64,000 nt of DNA from Turbatrix aceti (Eukaryota > Nematoda > Chromadorea > Rhabditida > Panagrolaimidae), in the NCBI GenBank assembly GCA_963969345.1, contig OZ017768.1, positions 7,960,718 through 8,024,717 of the forward strand, in the 5' to 3' direction. Shown piece after piece: positions 42,478 to 53,488 of the stretch. Made by a program: the position numbers and the translations under genes. The notes below the pieces were generated by a model. That model saw only the letters and a list, made by a program, of their open reading frames with translations, was not told where the DNA came from and searched no databases. Within the stretch, counting starts at the first letter, position 1; each line of letters starts with the position of its first letter.

Positions 42478-42563
42478 GCACCTCGCTCGGTAAAATAACT
42501 TACCTGTGTGGTATTCTATTTTATTGTGGTCTACCAGTTTGCTATTTGTATATAGATCAGATG

Positions 42564-42569
42564 AATAAA
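42564..42569 (+). promoter_or_regulatory. Polyadenylation signal of the 119-aa gene
   Basis: AATAAA lies 87 bp past the stop, followed by GT-rich sequence (ttgtgttttg). Confidence 0.55.
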
Positions 42570-44053
42570 TGCGGTGATTTTACGTACAAAAAGTTGTGTT
42601 TTGAGCTTACAATGTGATAAAACTGGTAATTTGATGTACTTCGATGTAACCAAGGCATAAAACCGGCCTTGCGGCTTACCTAAGTTTTCAGGTCAAAACC
42701 GCTGCATCCTAATTTCTTTTTTTACAGTCTTTTTTGGAGGCATTTTTTAAAATTAGAACCAAATTCTGAACAAATTTTTGTTTAAATCAACCTAATGCTG
42801 TTTCAAAAAGAGCTCAAAAGCATACTTTTTTTTCGAAAAAATTACCTTCAAATTTTGTTTCCAACTTTTCCGGCCAGCTTAAAATCCTCAGACCTGTCGC
42901 GCGGCTTTTGCAGCCAGCCGACCGGATTTTATGCCAGGGAAGTATAACCCAACTTATGGGGACATGCAAGTACCACTTTGCCAAACACCAGATCTCCCGC
43001 TCTTTGCAATCGTCTAAACACCGTGACCAGCATCGGCAGTTAAGACTCAAAATTTGAACATAATTTATTTTTGCGTAGAATTATTTTTTGTCACGTCACC
43101 ATGTTTGGATGAAATAAAATCTATCATAATATGGATATTATTCATCCATAGACTTGAATCCACTTTCCCCGTCCTCCAGGTGAACAAACCTCTGACGCAA
43201 CCCCTTTCTTCTCTTCGCAGGTTGAATTTTTGTTTGGTTTAATTTTTTGTTCATGTGAAAAACTGAAAATATGAGCGATTCATTTCTTTTTTTCTGCGTG
43301 CAAGCGTACGCGTACGACGCCAGCTTCTCGTCTCCTTTCTCTCTGGTTCGTATGAAAAAAAAAATCAGATCAACCGGGCAAGGTTCGATCCATCATCATC
43401 TCCGTCCTGGCGTTGCTGCTTAAAATGGATGATGAACACTGATAGATGGGGTGATTCTATCTCACAAGTTTTGTTATTGTTACTTTACAACTTTGTTTTC
43501 TTTTTTTTTAAGTTGTCGCCGATTCAAGAACGCTGTACCAATGTTTCTATTTTTTTAAGAGTACTGTCTATTTTTTGTCCTTTGCCCTCAAATTAGTACA
43601 TTTTGTCTTCCTCATACTAATTTTTTTGCTCGGCCAAAAAATGCATTAGAAGTCATCGGGTCATAATCAACGACTCCCTTGACGCGTTCCGGGGTAATGC
43701 TTTGAGACACAACAAAATAATTGAATAATTGGATCCCAATCAGGGTTAAAAATGGACCGCGCCAGGTTTTCTTACTACAAAATATAGAAAAAGAACTTTG
43801 TTCCAGAAGCCTGAAAAATATCGTGAATTTCCAAAGTTTCTCAAAAACTAATAAACAACAAATTCATTCATTTTTGAGTCAAAACAGGTTGTTTTCCTGT
43901 TTGTTCTTGTTTCTGCTTGTGTCTGCTTCTTTGTCCAGAGGCTCGTCAAAGCACGGTTTTCTGTTTTTTTTGCACCGAACGTGCAGGCCCGGAGGGGCTT
44001 GTTGCAACAGTAGCCAGCCAGCCGGTGGTCGGTCAGTCAGTCAGTCGACAGAC
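42570..44053. other. Gene-poor spacer
   Basis: AT-rich. An open frame across 43721-44257 on the plus strand is composition-driven and opposes the candidate exon at 44054. No recognised gene or element. Confidence 0.45.
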
Positions 44054-44275
44054 TCAATTTTTGACTCTCATGTCCAACGCGAGATCTTCTTCACTTGCTT
44101 TTATCTGGTCGAGAAAACTCGTCACCAACAACACATTCTTTGTTCCGGGCTTGAATCGTTGAATCGCGTTCAAGAGGAGGTACTTGGTGTTCTGCTGGCG
44201 AGAGTGAGTGAAGAAATCGTCGTGTGCAACCGATACGAGTATTCTGGATTTGTGTGATTTGTGACAATGATTCAA
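44054..44275 (-). CDS. Candidate exon of an unrecognised gene
   Basis: On the minus strand this reads RILVSVAHDDFFTHSRQQ, then NTKYLLLNAIQRFKPGTKN, VLLVTSFLDQIKASEEDL and a stop. The composition and codon choice (CTC, GTG, AAG, GAG) look coding, unlike the AT-rich surroundings. Weakly similar coding-like fragments occur upstream on the same strand near 45110-45290, including a GAA|GTAAGA donor after ELIEELSSTKVLTE. I could not join them into a convincing gene. It may be the last exon of a gene or a pseudogene. Confidence 0.3.
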   Translation of the reverse strand: MNHCHKSHKSRILVSVAHDDFFTHSRQQNTKYLLLNAIQRFKPGTKNVLLVTSFLDQIKASEEDLALDMRVKN

Positions 44276-45899
44276 TTGATCCGTGTGCAAACGCTCTGAT
44301 TTTTGTGTTGCGTGTGCACTTTTTTGGGTGTCTTTTTTATGCGTTTTTTTGTGCAAAACATTGTTTTTCGCTTAAAAAAATAAAATGATCTCAATGTAGT
44401 TTTAGTTTTTTTTTGAGTTGATTTAAATGATTAACAGGATTAATTTGTCAGACGAAAAAACTACGTGTATACGTCATTTTGTTACGTATTACTTCCGTCT
44501 GACTTTCTAAACACCAGAAATTTTTTGTTGAGAATTTTGGAAAATTTGACAGGCAACACGTCAGAGTTTTCCGTTTTCTTTGTTCCGTAAATATTTCTTA
44601 TTCATCTGACACGTTTTGTGTCCGTTTTTTGTTGGACAGGTAACAATCATGTTGTTGCATGCATACTTTTTTATTGCAAGACTTGGTGGATCTATTATAA
44701 ACACATGTTGTTCCAAAGTATCGTTTCCATGACGCCAAACTGTTTGAAGGCGGGATTTTTAAAGAATTCGACAAACAAAAGTAAAAAAATGTAAAAAAAA
44801 ATCTAGACATCATTTAAAAAAAATTTATCTGCGTAGATTTACAAAAAAACAAACGCAACAATCAATTCATCATTTTTTGTTGGATTCTTTTTTTTCAAAA
44901 CGTATTATACCAGTTTCCCTTTCATGTAGTCCGTATTATGTTTATGCACGGACTTATGATAATAGATAGTATTTTATCCCCCTACCAATAATTGGTCATT
45001 CATTCTCTCTGCGAAACATCCTTTTTTTGTTTTTTTCCAATGTTCTCCTATTTTTTAGTCCTAGAAAAAAATTGTCTTCATCGTCTGTCGAATCTTGTAT
45101 TTTGTGCCCACGGTATCCAGGTAACGCGCTTTCAAAAAAATCTTTTTCGAAATCTCGTTCACAAAGCAGCTCGACACTTTGATCTCTGCTTCATCAGGTG
45201 TTACCTCAGCGTCGTCAAACAGTTGTCAAACAGCCAAACATTGTTGATTCTTACTTCTGTGAGAACCTTTGTTGACGACAATTCTTCAATCAATTCTCGT
45301 GGAAACGGTGGGGGCTGTCTTCTGTTTACCTGCCTTGTCCGTGATCATGTTGCGACCATGGTCGAGACAAGTAAGACAAGAAAGTGGGTGTTTCGTGAAA
45401 GTTTGGATTCTGCGTGTTCCCAGGTGTCTGGTTTTGCTGTTGACGTACATGTGTATGTATATTTGTAGAATCAGGACTTGGATTTTTTTGGAGCACGAAT
45501 ATAAAACTTGTTGAGTGACAGGATAGGACATTTATCATTTCTGTGGCTTGTGATTGTGTTTTTTTATGTATTTTGAGTTTCGTGACTCTTTGTTGTGCAT
45601 TTCGATAGCGCCAGGCGATGTATCAACTTTGGTTTTTGTGTTCTGATAATCTCAGTCTGTTTGCAAACCTATGATGTTATGTACGATCATTTTGACACAT
45701 CTGAACAAAAAGTTGTGGACTGCTTTCAAAAAAAAGTTTGCTTTTTTTAGAAAAAGTTTGCCGATGTATGTATGTGTTCAAATTTTCAATTTTGCGCAAA
45801 AAAAACTGCGTTGTTTTGAAATTTTTTAGTTCGGATTTAAAAAAAGTAAAATCTATATTTTTACAATAAAAATTTTAAAAAAAATGTGTAAAAATTTAA
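44276..45899. other. Gene-poor spacer with weak minus-strand coding signals
   Basis: Apart from the fragments near 45110-45290 mentioned with the preceding candidate exon, nothing is recognised. It ends with a TTAA (45896-45899). Confidence 0.4.
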
Positions 45900-47029
45900 G
45901 ACGCACTCTGCGACAGGATTTAGGGACAAGGGGGAGGCGAGGACACAGCATTTTTACAACTTCAAATGTTAAAAGTCAGAATTGTAGGCATCCATGGGGA
46001 GGGTCGAAATCCAAAATATTAGATTTTTTGACAACCAGATTCTGGAGATTTGGCTTCTGAAAGTTTCTAACCTCCATTTTACAACTCGGTCAGTTGAAAT
46101 CATAAAGCTCTGAAAAGTTTCTTAGGGGGGTTTTTTGGGACGAGAAATCGAGTGACGTACTCAGATTTTTTAAAAAACAGCTGCATCAGTACGCACCGGG
46201 GTTGCGTTGTTTTTTAATTGGTCGTCATATCAATACGAAGAGAGCTGAATCAGTTCTGAAAAGCCTATCTTGTAGCAAATTTTTTTCTCTATCCTCTGAT
46301 CTATTTGAAAAAAAAATACCACTCCACCAATTATTTTTAAAATAATTTTGAAACACGCGCGTTGAAAACAAAAGCAGACGCAAATGTCGTGCGCGCAACG
46401 TGTGAGCAGCTAGCACCGCTGCCGCGCGAAACATACAAGAACAAATCGACGGGTCTCATGGCCAAAAAGTTGTAGGCCGAAAAGCGCGGGAAAAATTTTA
46501 GCAGTCAAAGCGTGCGCGGCAGCGGTGCTAGCTGCTCACACGTTGCGCGCACGACATTTGCGTCTGCTTTTGTTTTCAACGCGCGTGTTTCAAAATTATT
46601 TTAAAAATAATTGGTGGAGTGGTTTTTTTTTTCAAATAGATCAGAGGATAGAGAAAAAAATTTGCTACAAGATAGGCTTTTCAGAACCGATTCAGCTCTC
46701 TTCGTATTGATATGACGACCAATTCAAAAACAGAGCAACCCCCGTACGCACCGATGCAGCTGTTTTTTAAAAAATCTGAGTACGTCACTCGATTTCTCGT
46801 CCCAAAAAACCCCCCTAAGAAACTTTTCAGAGCTTTGTGATTTCAACTGACCGAGTTGTAAAATGGAGATTAGAAACTTTCAGAAGCCAAATCTCCAGAA
46901 TCTGGTTGTCAAAAAATCTAATATTTTGGATTTCGACCCTCCTCATGGATGCCTACAATTCTGACTTTTAACATTTGAAGTTGTAAAAATGCTGTGTCCT
47001 TCGTCCTAAATCCTGTCGCAGAGTGCGTC
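45900..47029. mobile_element. Foldback element 4, 1130 bp
   Basis: The ends are gacgcactctgcgacaggattta and its complement. The left flank is TTAA (45896-45899) and the right flank ATAA (47030-47033), so one base of the duplication has changed. The arms are near-identical inverted copies meeting around 46460 (for example gcgcgcacgacatttgcgtc and its complement). Internal phrases ggattctggagatttggctt and ggacgagaaatcgagtgacg are shared with the other family members. Confidence 0.9.
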
Positions 47030-47033
47030 ATAA

Positions 47034-48461
47034 ATACTATCAAAGTTCGCGCTCGGTCAACTGTTTTCATTATTCTGTGACACAAAAAAATACTTTCATC
47101 CCGTTATCAAATGATTTTTGGCATCCAATCAAAAGTCACGTAAATATTATATAATGATATTGCTGATACTTATCATGCTCGGTGGTCGAAAATTATCATT
47201 TTTTACGACCTTTTATAATCATCAAGTTCACACTGACCGAACAACATCATGTTTATAAGGACCACCATTGCTACTTACCTGCCGTTTAGTCAGGTGCTGC
47301 AGCTGCTGGGGGCCATATGACTTTGCCACCTGGGATTGTAGGGAACTCGGATTCATTTGTATAATAAATATAATTTTCAGGTGATTTATTGTTACAGTAC
47401 TAGGGTTTTCTGATTTGTTGTTTTTTACCGCATGCCAGCAGATTTCGCTCATGAACTACGAAAACCCGGTACAGTATTCTTAAAATTTTACTATAGATGG
47501 TTTTAGAAAATTCCTTGTACAGTAAAAAATTTCTAAAATCAAATTGTCGGTAAATACATTTTTAGTTTTTGTATTGAAAATTTTTTAAAATTAAAATTAC
47601 GAGAATGTTACGTTAGAATAATATAATTCATATCACTTTGGTTGCTCATAGAATAATCAGGCTATGTTGAGATCCTTATCAGCCCTATTGTTCTGCTAAT
47701 AAGTACTATGCTATCTAAATATTATTATACTTACCTGTCTGTCTACCTATGTATGACAAATAATGACGTGCTAGTCCAAAGTCCAAGAAATTGCTTCCTT
47801 TTCTTTTTTTATTACATATTTTTCCAAAGTACTCCTCAACCAGGAAAAAGGTTAAGGAGTATGTACTTCTGGAAAAAAATTGACGTCAAGAGTTTTGTCA
47901 CGACGAGACTCACCTGGTTTGCAGATACGAGTCAGTCATCGTTCATAAAAGGAATGCTAACACATAGGATTGTTGATTTGTATCATTGATTATTTGTACA
48001 TTCATCGCACACACTTTTTTTTGGAGAGGAAAATGTGTGAGCCGGTAGGTTGTCTGATTTCCCCCTGCATGACGCGGCGAGGCTCAAACAATACATACCT
48101 CTGCACGCTTTACGCTCTTCTACGCTCGATGCTCACGAGACAAGACCGGACCGGTGTGGGGTGTCGGGAAAGGATTTGGATACAACCCTGAGAGGGAAAA
48201 GGGGTGAGAGGAGCGAGTTATTATGGTAAACACCTGCGTACCTCACCTGCATGTATGCCGACGCCTTAACCGGGTCCGGAGCAGAACTAGATAGCTCCTT
48301 TTGATCTTCGATTGGGGTCTAAGGTTGTCAGGAGCAATTGCGTGTATTTCAGTCGACTTGTCTTGTTTTAATGAAGACTTGTCTTGTTCATTCATGTCTG
48401 GGTTGAATATTTTTGAATACTTAAAATTTAAAATATAAAATATAAAATATATTATAGTAAC
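47034..48461. other. Gene-poor spacer
   Basis: AT-rich, no gene recognised. It ends with the GTAAC target (48457-48461) of the gypsy element. Confidence 0.45.
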
Positions 48462-48800
48462 TGTTGTATCTCAGGGTTTTGATCCTTTATTGATCTCAAA
48501 CCAAACGCCTATAAAACCACATATATAATTCAATAATACAAGAACGAGGGCATACCTGTCGGATCCTCCAGTGTGTCCGGGACAGGCGTTTGGGATACAA
48601 TCTTTTGGCACGGTTTCTACCTGAAGAGAAAGGGGATAATATATTTGTGGACATTAAGGACAGAACGCTTACCGGTTGAACAGTCTTCCGATTCCCGACT
48701 GATCACCAGGGACCTCGTGCACGACAACTCGTCTGCACGAGAGGGGGAAAGAAAGCGTTGCCTAAGTTTCGCGTCGAGACCATTTTGCGTGGTCTCAACA
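48462..48800 (-). repeat. 3' LTR of the Ty3/gypsy element
   Basis: 339 bp, no differences noticed from 53145-53483. A polypurine tract (GGCAGAGGGAAG, 48801-48812 read on the minus strand) precedes it directly. Confidence 0.95.
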
Positions 48801-48881
48801 CTTCCCTCTGCCATTATTATTAGATAGTTATCAAGGGGGGGGGGGCTTACATCTACAGGGGTCTGAGATCGGGGATCATTT

Positions 48882-51800
48882 TTACCGGCGTTCTTCGTTG
48901 TAGCGTGGGCCGGCCTGTGGGTCGATGACGAGACGGTTGGGCTCTCTTCTAATCCGTTTCGGCCGTCCTGTCGTGGTTCCTGGGGCTGCGAGAGGTTCTT
49001 CTGCTGGCAGGTGTTCGACCTCCGCTTCTTGCTCGACTTCGGCTTCTTCGTTGTTTTGTGACGCTCGGTCTTCTTCTTCGTCGGCCGTATCTCCGTCTCC
49101 TTCTTCTTCTTCCGCCGCGCTCAGGTCTTCGAGCGGTTCCTCGTCAATTCCCCGGTCGACTTCCCTGGCCGGTTGGTTTGGAGCTCGCTGGATTTGGTTC
49201 GCATGGAACTGTTGCGTGGTTCCATCTCCTTTCTCCACTTCATACAGGGCATTTCCGCAGGCTTTAATAATCATACCCTCTTCTGGTTGCTCATGTCGTT
49301 GGCGGCGGTACCAGACCATGTCTCCTGGGTGGAAACTGCGTTGTCGGACTCCGTGGCGGTTATCGTACTGTCTCTTCATGGCTTCTTGCTCTCTCGATGG
49401 TGGTGCGGGTGCGTGCCGACGGACTGGCTTCAACAAATCCAACGTGGACCTGATGGGTCTTCCGAAGAATGCTTCGGCCGGGGACTTCTGGTCAACGTTC
49501 CTAGCATTAGGGGTGTTTCGGTACTGTGACAATCCCAGTTGCAGAGCCGTGGGGAGTTCCATCGTAGGATTCTTTGCTAGAATCTTCTTGATCACCTGGA
49601 CGTAGCGTTCTCCCAGGCCATTGCTTTGTGGTTGGTAGGCTGGCGAGTACATTTTCCGGATGAGGTTTGCCCGACAAAACCGTTGAAACGTTTCCGAGCG
49701 GAATTGCGGTCCGTTGTCGGTTACTAGAAGTTCTGGTATGCCAAAATTGTGGCAGAACGCTGTCATCGTCACGACCAGTGCTTCGGCCGTAGTGGACTTC
49801 ATGACGTACACGAATGGGAAGTGCGAAAATGCGTCTACACCTACCAGGAGCATTTTTCCAGCTATCGGCCCCGCGAAATCCATGTGGACGCGCTCCAACG
49901 GACGGGAGGTGGCAGGCCATGGGTGCAATGGGGCCAATCTGGTCGGTGGCTGTGCGCGTTGGCAGTCTCCGCAGTTTTCGACATGGCGCTCGATGTCCTT
50001 CAGCAATCCGGGCCAGAACAGATAACTCGACGCCAGCAACTTCATACGGGTCGTTCCGGGGTGTGTAGCGTGCAATAGTCGGAGAGCGCGGGCCCGGAGT
50101 CGTTGTGGGATGAGCACTCGATCCCCGTACAGGAGGCAATTCTGTTGGAGCTGTAACTTCTCTCGCAGTGGGTAAAACGGAGCCAGTTCTCTGTGCCATC
50201 GGTGGGTTCCCAGTTCGGCTCTGGTTGGCCACCCTCGTAATACAAATCGGGTTATTTCTTGTAATAACGGGTCGTTTCTCGTGACATGCCCCACCTCGGG
50301 GGCTCCCAGTGCCACTTCTTGTAGAACACCCTTGAGATCGGTGTCCACCTGGGTCATCGCCACGATCATCTCGTCTTCTTCGTCTCTGGGGTAAGCAGCT
50401 ATCAGTCGCGAGAGTGCGTCGGCTTGTCCAAATTGTGTCGTGTTGACGTATGACAGGGTAAAATCATACCCCAGCAGGAGCGTGGCCCACCTCTGAAGAC
50501 GGCTGGCGCTGGTGGCTTTGATGCCTTCCTTGGATCCAAATATGGCGAGGAGTGGCCGGTGATCAGTTTGGAGGTGGAATCGCCTGCCTGCGAGCATTTT
50601 CCTGAATTTTGTCACCGCGTAAACAAGCGCCAATGCTTCCTTTTCGCCTTGGCCGTATTTCTTCTCCACCGGCGTCAGGCTTCGGCTCGCGTGCGCAACG
50701 GCTTTCAGCTCCCCACCCGGGAGGCGGTGTTGGATGACGGCTCCAATTCCGTACTCGCTGGCATCCGCGGAGACGATGATTGGATACTCTGGGTTGAAAT
50801 GCATGATGGCCAGGTCCGATGCGAGGGCTTCTTTGCACTTCTCGAACGCGCGTTGCTGTTCTTCGCCCCAGGACCAGGGCACGTCCTTCTTTAGTAGATC
50901 ATCTAACGGTTGTCGTAGATCTCTCAGCTTGGCGATGAAGACTTGATAATGATTGATCATCCCGTTCAGGGAACGCAGCTGGCTCACGTTCTTGGGCGGT
51001 GGCATTCCTGTGATTGCCTGGATCTTGGCCGGGTCAGGTCTGCGGCCATTCTGGTCGATTATAAAACCCAGAAATTTCACGGTCTGGCAGCCAAATTTGC
51101 ATTTCTCCGCTTTCACCCGGAAACCGAAATCCTGAATACGTTGCAACACTTCTTCCACATGTTTGCGGTGCGTCGTTTCGTCAGCGCTAGCGATCAATAT
51201 GTCGTCCAGGTAACAGAGCGCGAAGGGTAGTCCGGCCAGCATCTGGTCCATGATCTGCTGAAAGATAGCAGGGGCCGTCTTGATGCCAAATGGAAGTCGT
51301 TGGTACCGGTACAAGCCTCGATGCGTATGCATTACGCATAGGTCTTTGGATTCCTCGTCGAGTGGGACCTGCAAATAGGCGTCCTTCAGGTCAATCTGAG
51401 AGAAACATTTTGCTCCGTTTACCATAGCAAAAAGGTCTTCCGGTGCTGGTAGCGGGTGGCCGTGATCTTCGAGAGCGGCATTCAACCCGGTCGAGAAGTC
51501 TACGCACAGCCTCGTCTCGCCATTCGGCTTCGTCAGTGCGATCGTCGGTGATGCCCAGTGCGTGTGGTCGGTTGGTTCGGTGACGGCCATCCCCTCGAGT
51601 CTACGATACTCCGCTTCCAATTTGGCCAGGTAAGCATGGGGGACGGGTCTGGCTCGGCAGAATACTGGTCTAGCTCCTTCTTTCAGTTTGAGATGTGCTT
51701 TTGCTTTCGTGCAGCATCCTAGACCATCCTTGAACACTTCTGGGTATGTCCTTTTCATTTCCTTTAGCATCGGGTTGTCCGACGATGCCTCCGCCTCTGC

Positions 51801-53117
51801 CTCAAGTCCGGTTCGCATGACGCGTTTTTCTTCTTCTTCCTGCCAGATGTTCAAGCCGATCATCGCGGGGCACCCGAGAAGATTGTCTACGGCGTCAGGG
51901 TGGGCGTAGATCGTTTGGCGAGTTGATCGGTCCCCGTACTTCATGACTACGTCGAAGGTACCGGCAAACGGTGTTAGTACTCCCTGCATCGTGCGTGCTA
52001 CTGTCGTCGTTGGTCGTAGCGGGATGTTGAAGCGTGTGGCCACCTCCAACGGAAGGATGCTGATGTCGGCTCCGGAGTCGAGCAGAAAATGCGTTGGTCG
52101 ACCATTCACGTTGATCATCTTCTGTCGGAACGGGAACTTTCCGTTTTGCCCGAATCGGTAAACGTCGTAGACTTCGGCCCAATTCGCTGCGTATGACTCG
52201 GCCTCCCTTTCTTCACCCAGAGGTTCGGAGTTTGGCGCCGTTACCCTTCGTGCGTATGGTTGTAGCCCTTTCTTGCAGGCTTTCTTGATGTGTCCCGTTC
52301 CTTGACAGTTGTAGCATTTGCTGTCGCGGAATCGACACTGGGCCCGGGGGTGGTTTCCTCCGCACGATAAACAGCTGTCTCCTTGCGCCGTTCCGATTTG
52401 GCGTCGTTCCTGAGGATTCCAACCACCCCGTGGTGCTTCCCGTTGCGCCCTGGCCACCACTTCGCTTTTCGTGCTTGCGTTGGACAGCGTCTGAATCTCC
52501 TTCTCACTGGTAAGAAATTCAACCAGGGCGGTTCTCAGAGCTGCGAATGTCATGTTCTTCTCGGTGTCTTTCCGTACGAACGACAACAGCTTTTCCCTGG
52601 CCTTTCTGTCCTCCGGTTGGTTCATTTTGGTTAGTAGGACGTAGGCGACAAGTGTTTCTCCGGTCATTTTTGCGATGTCTGCCTGGATGGATAGGGCGTA
52701 CATGCGGCCGAAGAATTCATCCATTCCTTCGCCTGGCTTTCTGGTTTCTTGGAAGAAAGTATGGCGTAGACTGAATTCACTGTGGTGGACATTGCTTCGT
52801 TTCTTGAGCTTCTCAATTGTCTGTTTGTACGTCTTGTTCTTGACGTCTTCCGGACTTTCTGCATTGACGTACTGATTGAACGCTTCTGGTGACATTTTCT
52901 CTAGTACGAACGCTGTCTTCCTCTTATCATCCCATGACGGCGGTGCTCGATCGAGCGCCAGTTCAATGCGGCTCAGCCAATTCCTGAAGGTCTCCGGGTT
53001 TTCTGGCGCATGGGGTAGTAGTTCGACTTCGACTCGGTAAGGCCCTTCTTCACTTGCCATGGTACAGCGAGCCATCATCTTCTCAAATTCTTCCGGTGTC
53101 ATCGTAAAGCTGGGCAT
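48882..53117 (-). CDS. Ty3/gypsy gag-pol polyprotein, 1411 aa
   Basis: The ATG at 53117 lies only ~27 bp inside the 5' LTR, so the leader is very short. Order: gag/capsid ~1-230 (FRNWLSRIELAL, LRHTFFQETRKPGEGMDEF); zinc knuckles ~248-280 (CLSCGGNHPRAQC, CYNCQGTGHIKKAC); aspartic protease at ~344 (LLDSGADISIL); reverse transcriptase with FSQIDLKDAYLQVPL, GIKTAPAIFQ and YLDD at ~638; RNase H at ~785 (VSADASEYGIG, TDHRPL). The integrase has an HHCC-type module ending CGDCQRAQPP and a DDE core: D in HMDFAGP, D in VTDNGPQF and E in NGLGERYV, with 35 residues between the last two. A PAEAFFGRPIRS segment and an acidic C-terminal tail follow. All catalytic residues are present, and there is no stop or frameshift. 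Confidence 0.97.
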   Translation of the reverse strand: MPSFTMTPEEFEKMMARCTMASEEGPYRVEVELLPHAPENPETFRNWLSRIELALDRAPPSWDDKRKTAFVLEKMSPEAFNQYVNAESPEDVKNKTYKQTIEKLKKRSNVHHSEFSLRHTFFQETRKPGEGMDEFFGRMYALSIQADIAKMTGETLVAYVLLTKMNQPEDRKAREKLLSFVRKDTEKNMTFAALRTALVEFLTSEKEIQTLSNASTKSEVVARAQREAPRGGWNPQERRQIGTAQGDSCLSCGGNHPRAQCRFRDSKCYNCQGTGHIKKACKKGLQPYARRVTAPNSEPLGEEREAESYAANWAEVYDVYRFGQNGKFPFRQKMINVNGRPTHFLLDSGADISILPLEVATRFNIPLRPTTTVARTMQGVLTPFAGTFDVVMKYGDRSTRQTIYAHPDAVDNLLGCPAMIGLNIWQEEEEKRVMRTGLEAEAEASSDNPMLKEMKRTYPEVFKDGLGCCTKAKAHLKLKEGARPVFCRARPVPHAYLAKLEAEYRRLEGMAVTEPTDHTHWASPTIALTKPNGETRLCVDFSTGLNAALEDHGHPLPAPEDLFAMVNGAKCFSQIDLKDAYLQVPLDEESKDLCVMHTHRGLYRYQRLPFGIKTAPAIFQQIMDQMLAGLPFALCYLDDILIASADETTHRKHVEEVLQRIQDFGFRVKAEKCKFGCQTVKFLGFIIDQNGRRPDPAKIQAITGMPPPKNVSQLRSLNGMINHYQVFIAKLRDLRQPLDDLLKKDVPWSWGEEQQRAFEKCKEALASDLAIMHFNPEYPIIVSADASEYGIGAVIQHRLPGGELKAVAHASRSLTPVEKKYGQGEKEALALVYAVTKFRKMLAGRRFHLQTDHRPLLAIFGSKEGIKATSASRLQRWATLLLGYDFTLSYVNTTQFGQADALSRLIAAYPRDEEDEMIVAMTQVDTDLKGVLQEVALGAPEVGHVTRNDPLLQEITRFVLRGWPTRAELGTHRWHRELAPFYPLREKLQLQQNCLLYGDRVLIPQRLRARALRLLHATHPGTTRMKLLASSYLFWPGLLKDIERHVENCGDCQRAQPPTRLAPLHPWPATSRPLERVHMDFAGPIAGKMLLVGVDAFSHFPFVYVMKSTTAEALVVTMTAFCHNFGIPELLVTDNGPQFRSETFQRFCRANLIRKMYSPAYQPQSNGLGERYVQVIKKILAKNPTMELPTALQLGLSQYRNTPNARNVDQKSPAEAFFGRPIRSTLDLLKPVRRHAPAPPSREQEAMKRQYDNRHGVRQRSFHPGDMVWYRRQRHEQPEEGMIIKACGNALYEVEKGDGTTQQFHANQIQRAPNQPAREVDRGIDEEPLEDLSAAEEEEGDGDTADEEEDRASQNNEEAEVEQEAEVEHLPAEEPLAAPGTTTGRPKRIRREPNRLVIDPQAGPRYNEERR

Positions 53118-53124
53118 GGTTAAC

Positions 53125-53142
53125 GAATTCCTCTGGTCACCA
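53125..53142 (-). promoter_or_regulatory. Primer-binding site of the Ty3/gypsy element
   Basis: The element strand reads TGGTGACCAGAGGAATTC, starting 2 nt after the 5' LTR. TGG complements tRNA CCA. The site resembles that of the non-autonomous element at 29106 (TGGTGACGAGAGGATTCGG), so both probably use related tRNA primers. The tRNA is not identified. Confidence 0.65.
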
Positions 53143-53144
53143 GT

Positions 53145-53483
53145 TGTTGTATCTCAGGGTTTTGATCCTTTATTGATCTCAAACCAAACGCCTATAAAAC
53201 CACATATATAATTCAATAATACAAGAACGAGGGCATACCTGTCGGATCCTCCAGTGTGTCCGGGACAGGCGTTTGGGATACAATCTTTTGGCACGGTTTC
53301 TACCTGAAGAGAAAGGGGATAATATATTTGTGGACATTAAGGACAGAACGCTTACCGGTTGAACAGTCTTCCGATTCCCGACTGATCACCAGGGACCTCG
53401 TGCACGACAACTCGTCTGCACGAGAGGGGGAAAGAAAGCGTTGCCTAAGTTTCGCGTCGAGACCATTTTGCGTGGTCTCAACA
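53145..53483 (-). repeat. 5' LTR of the Ty3/gypsy element
   Basis: 339 bp. Partner of 48462-48800 with no differences noticed. On the minus strand it holds tatatatgtggttttat, a possible TATA region. Confidence 0.95.
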
Positions 53484-53488
53484 GTAAC

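Larger units (their letters stand above)
48462..53483 (-). mobile_element. Complete Ty3/gypsy LTR retrotransposon, 5022 bp, TSD GTAAC
   Basis: The 339-bp LTRs (53145-53483 as 5', 48462-48800 as 3') look identical, with TGTTGAGACC start and ATACAACA end. 5-bp duplications GTAAC lie at 48457-48461 and 53484-53488. A single uninterrupted gag-pol frame, a primer-binding site and a polypurine tract are all present. The identical LTRs and intact frame make this a very young, possibly active copy. An 11-G run near 48836 lies just inside the 3' LTR. Confidence 0.97.

Noticed and set aside
43721..44257. 178-aa plus-strand open frame
   Set aside because: Composition is low complexity with no motifs, and the opposite strand has a better coding signal over part of it.
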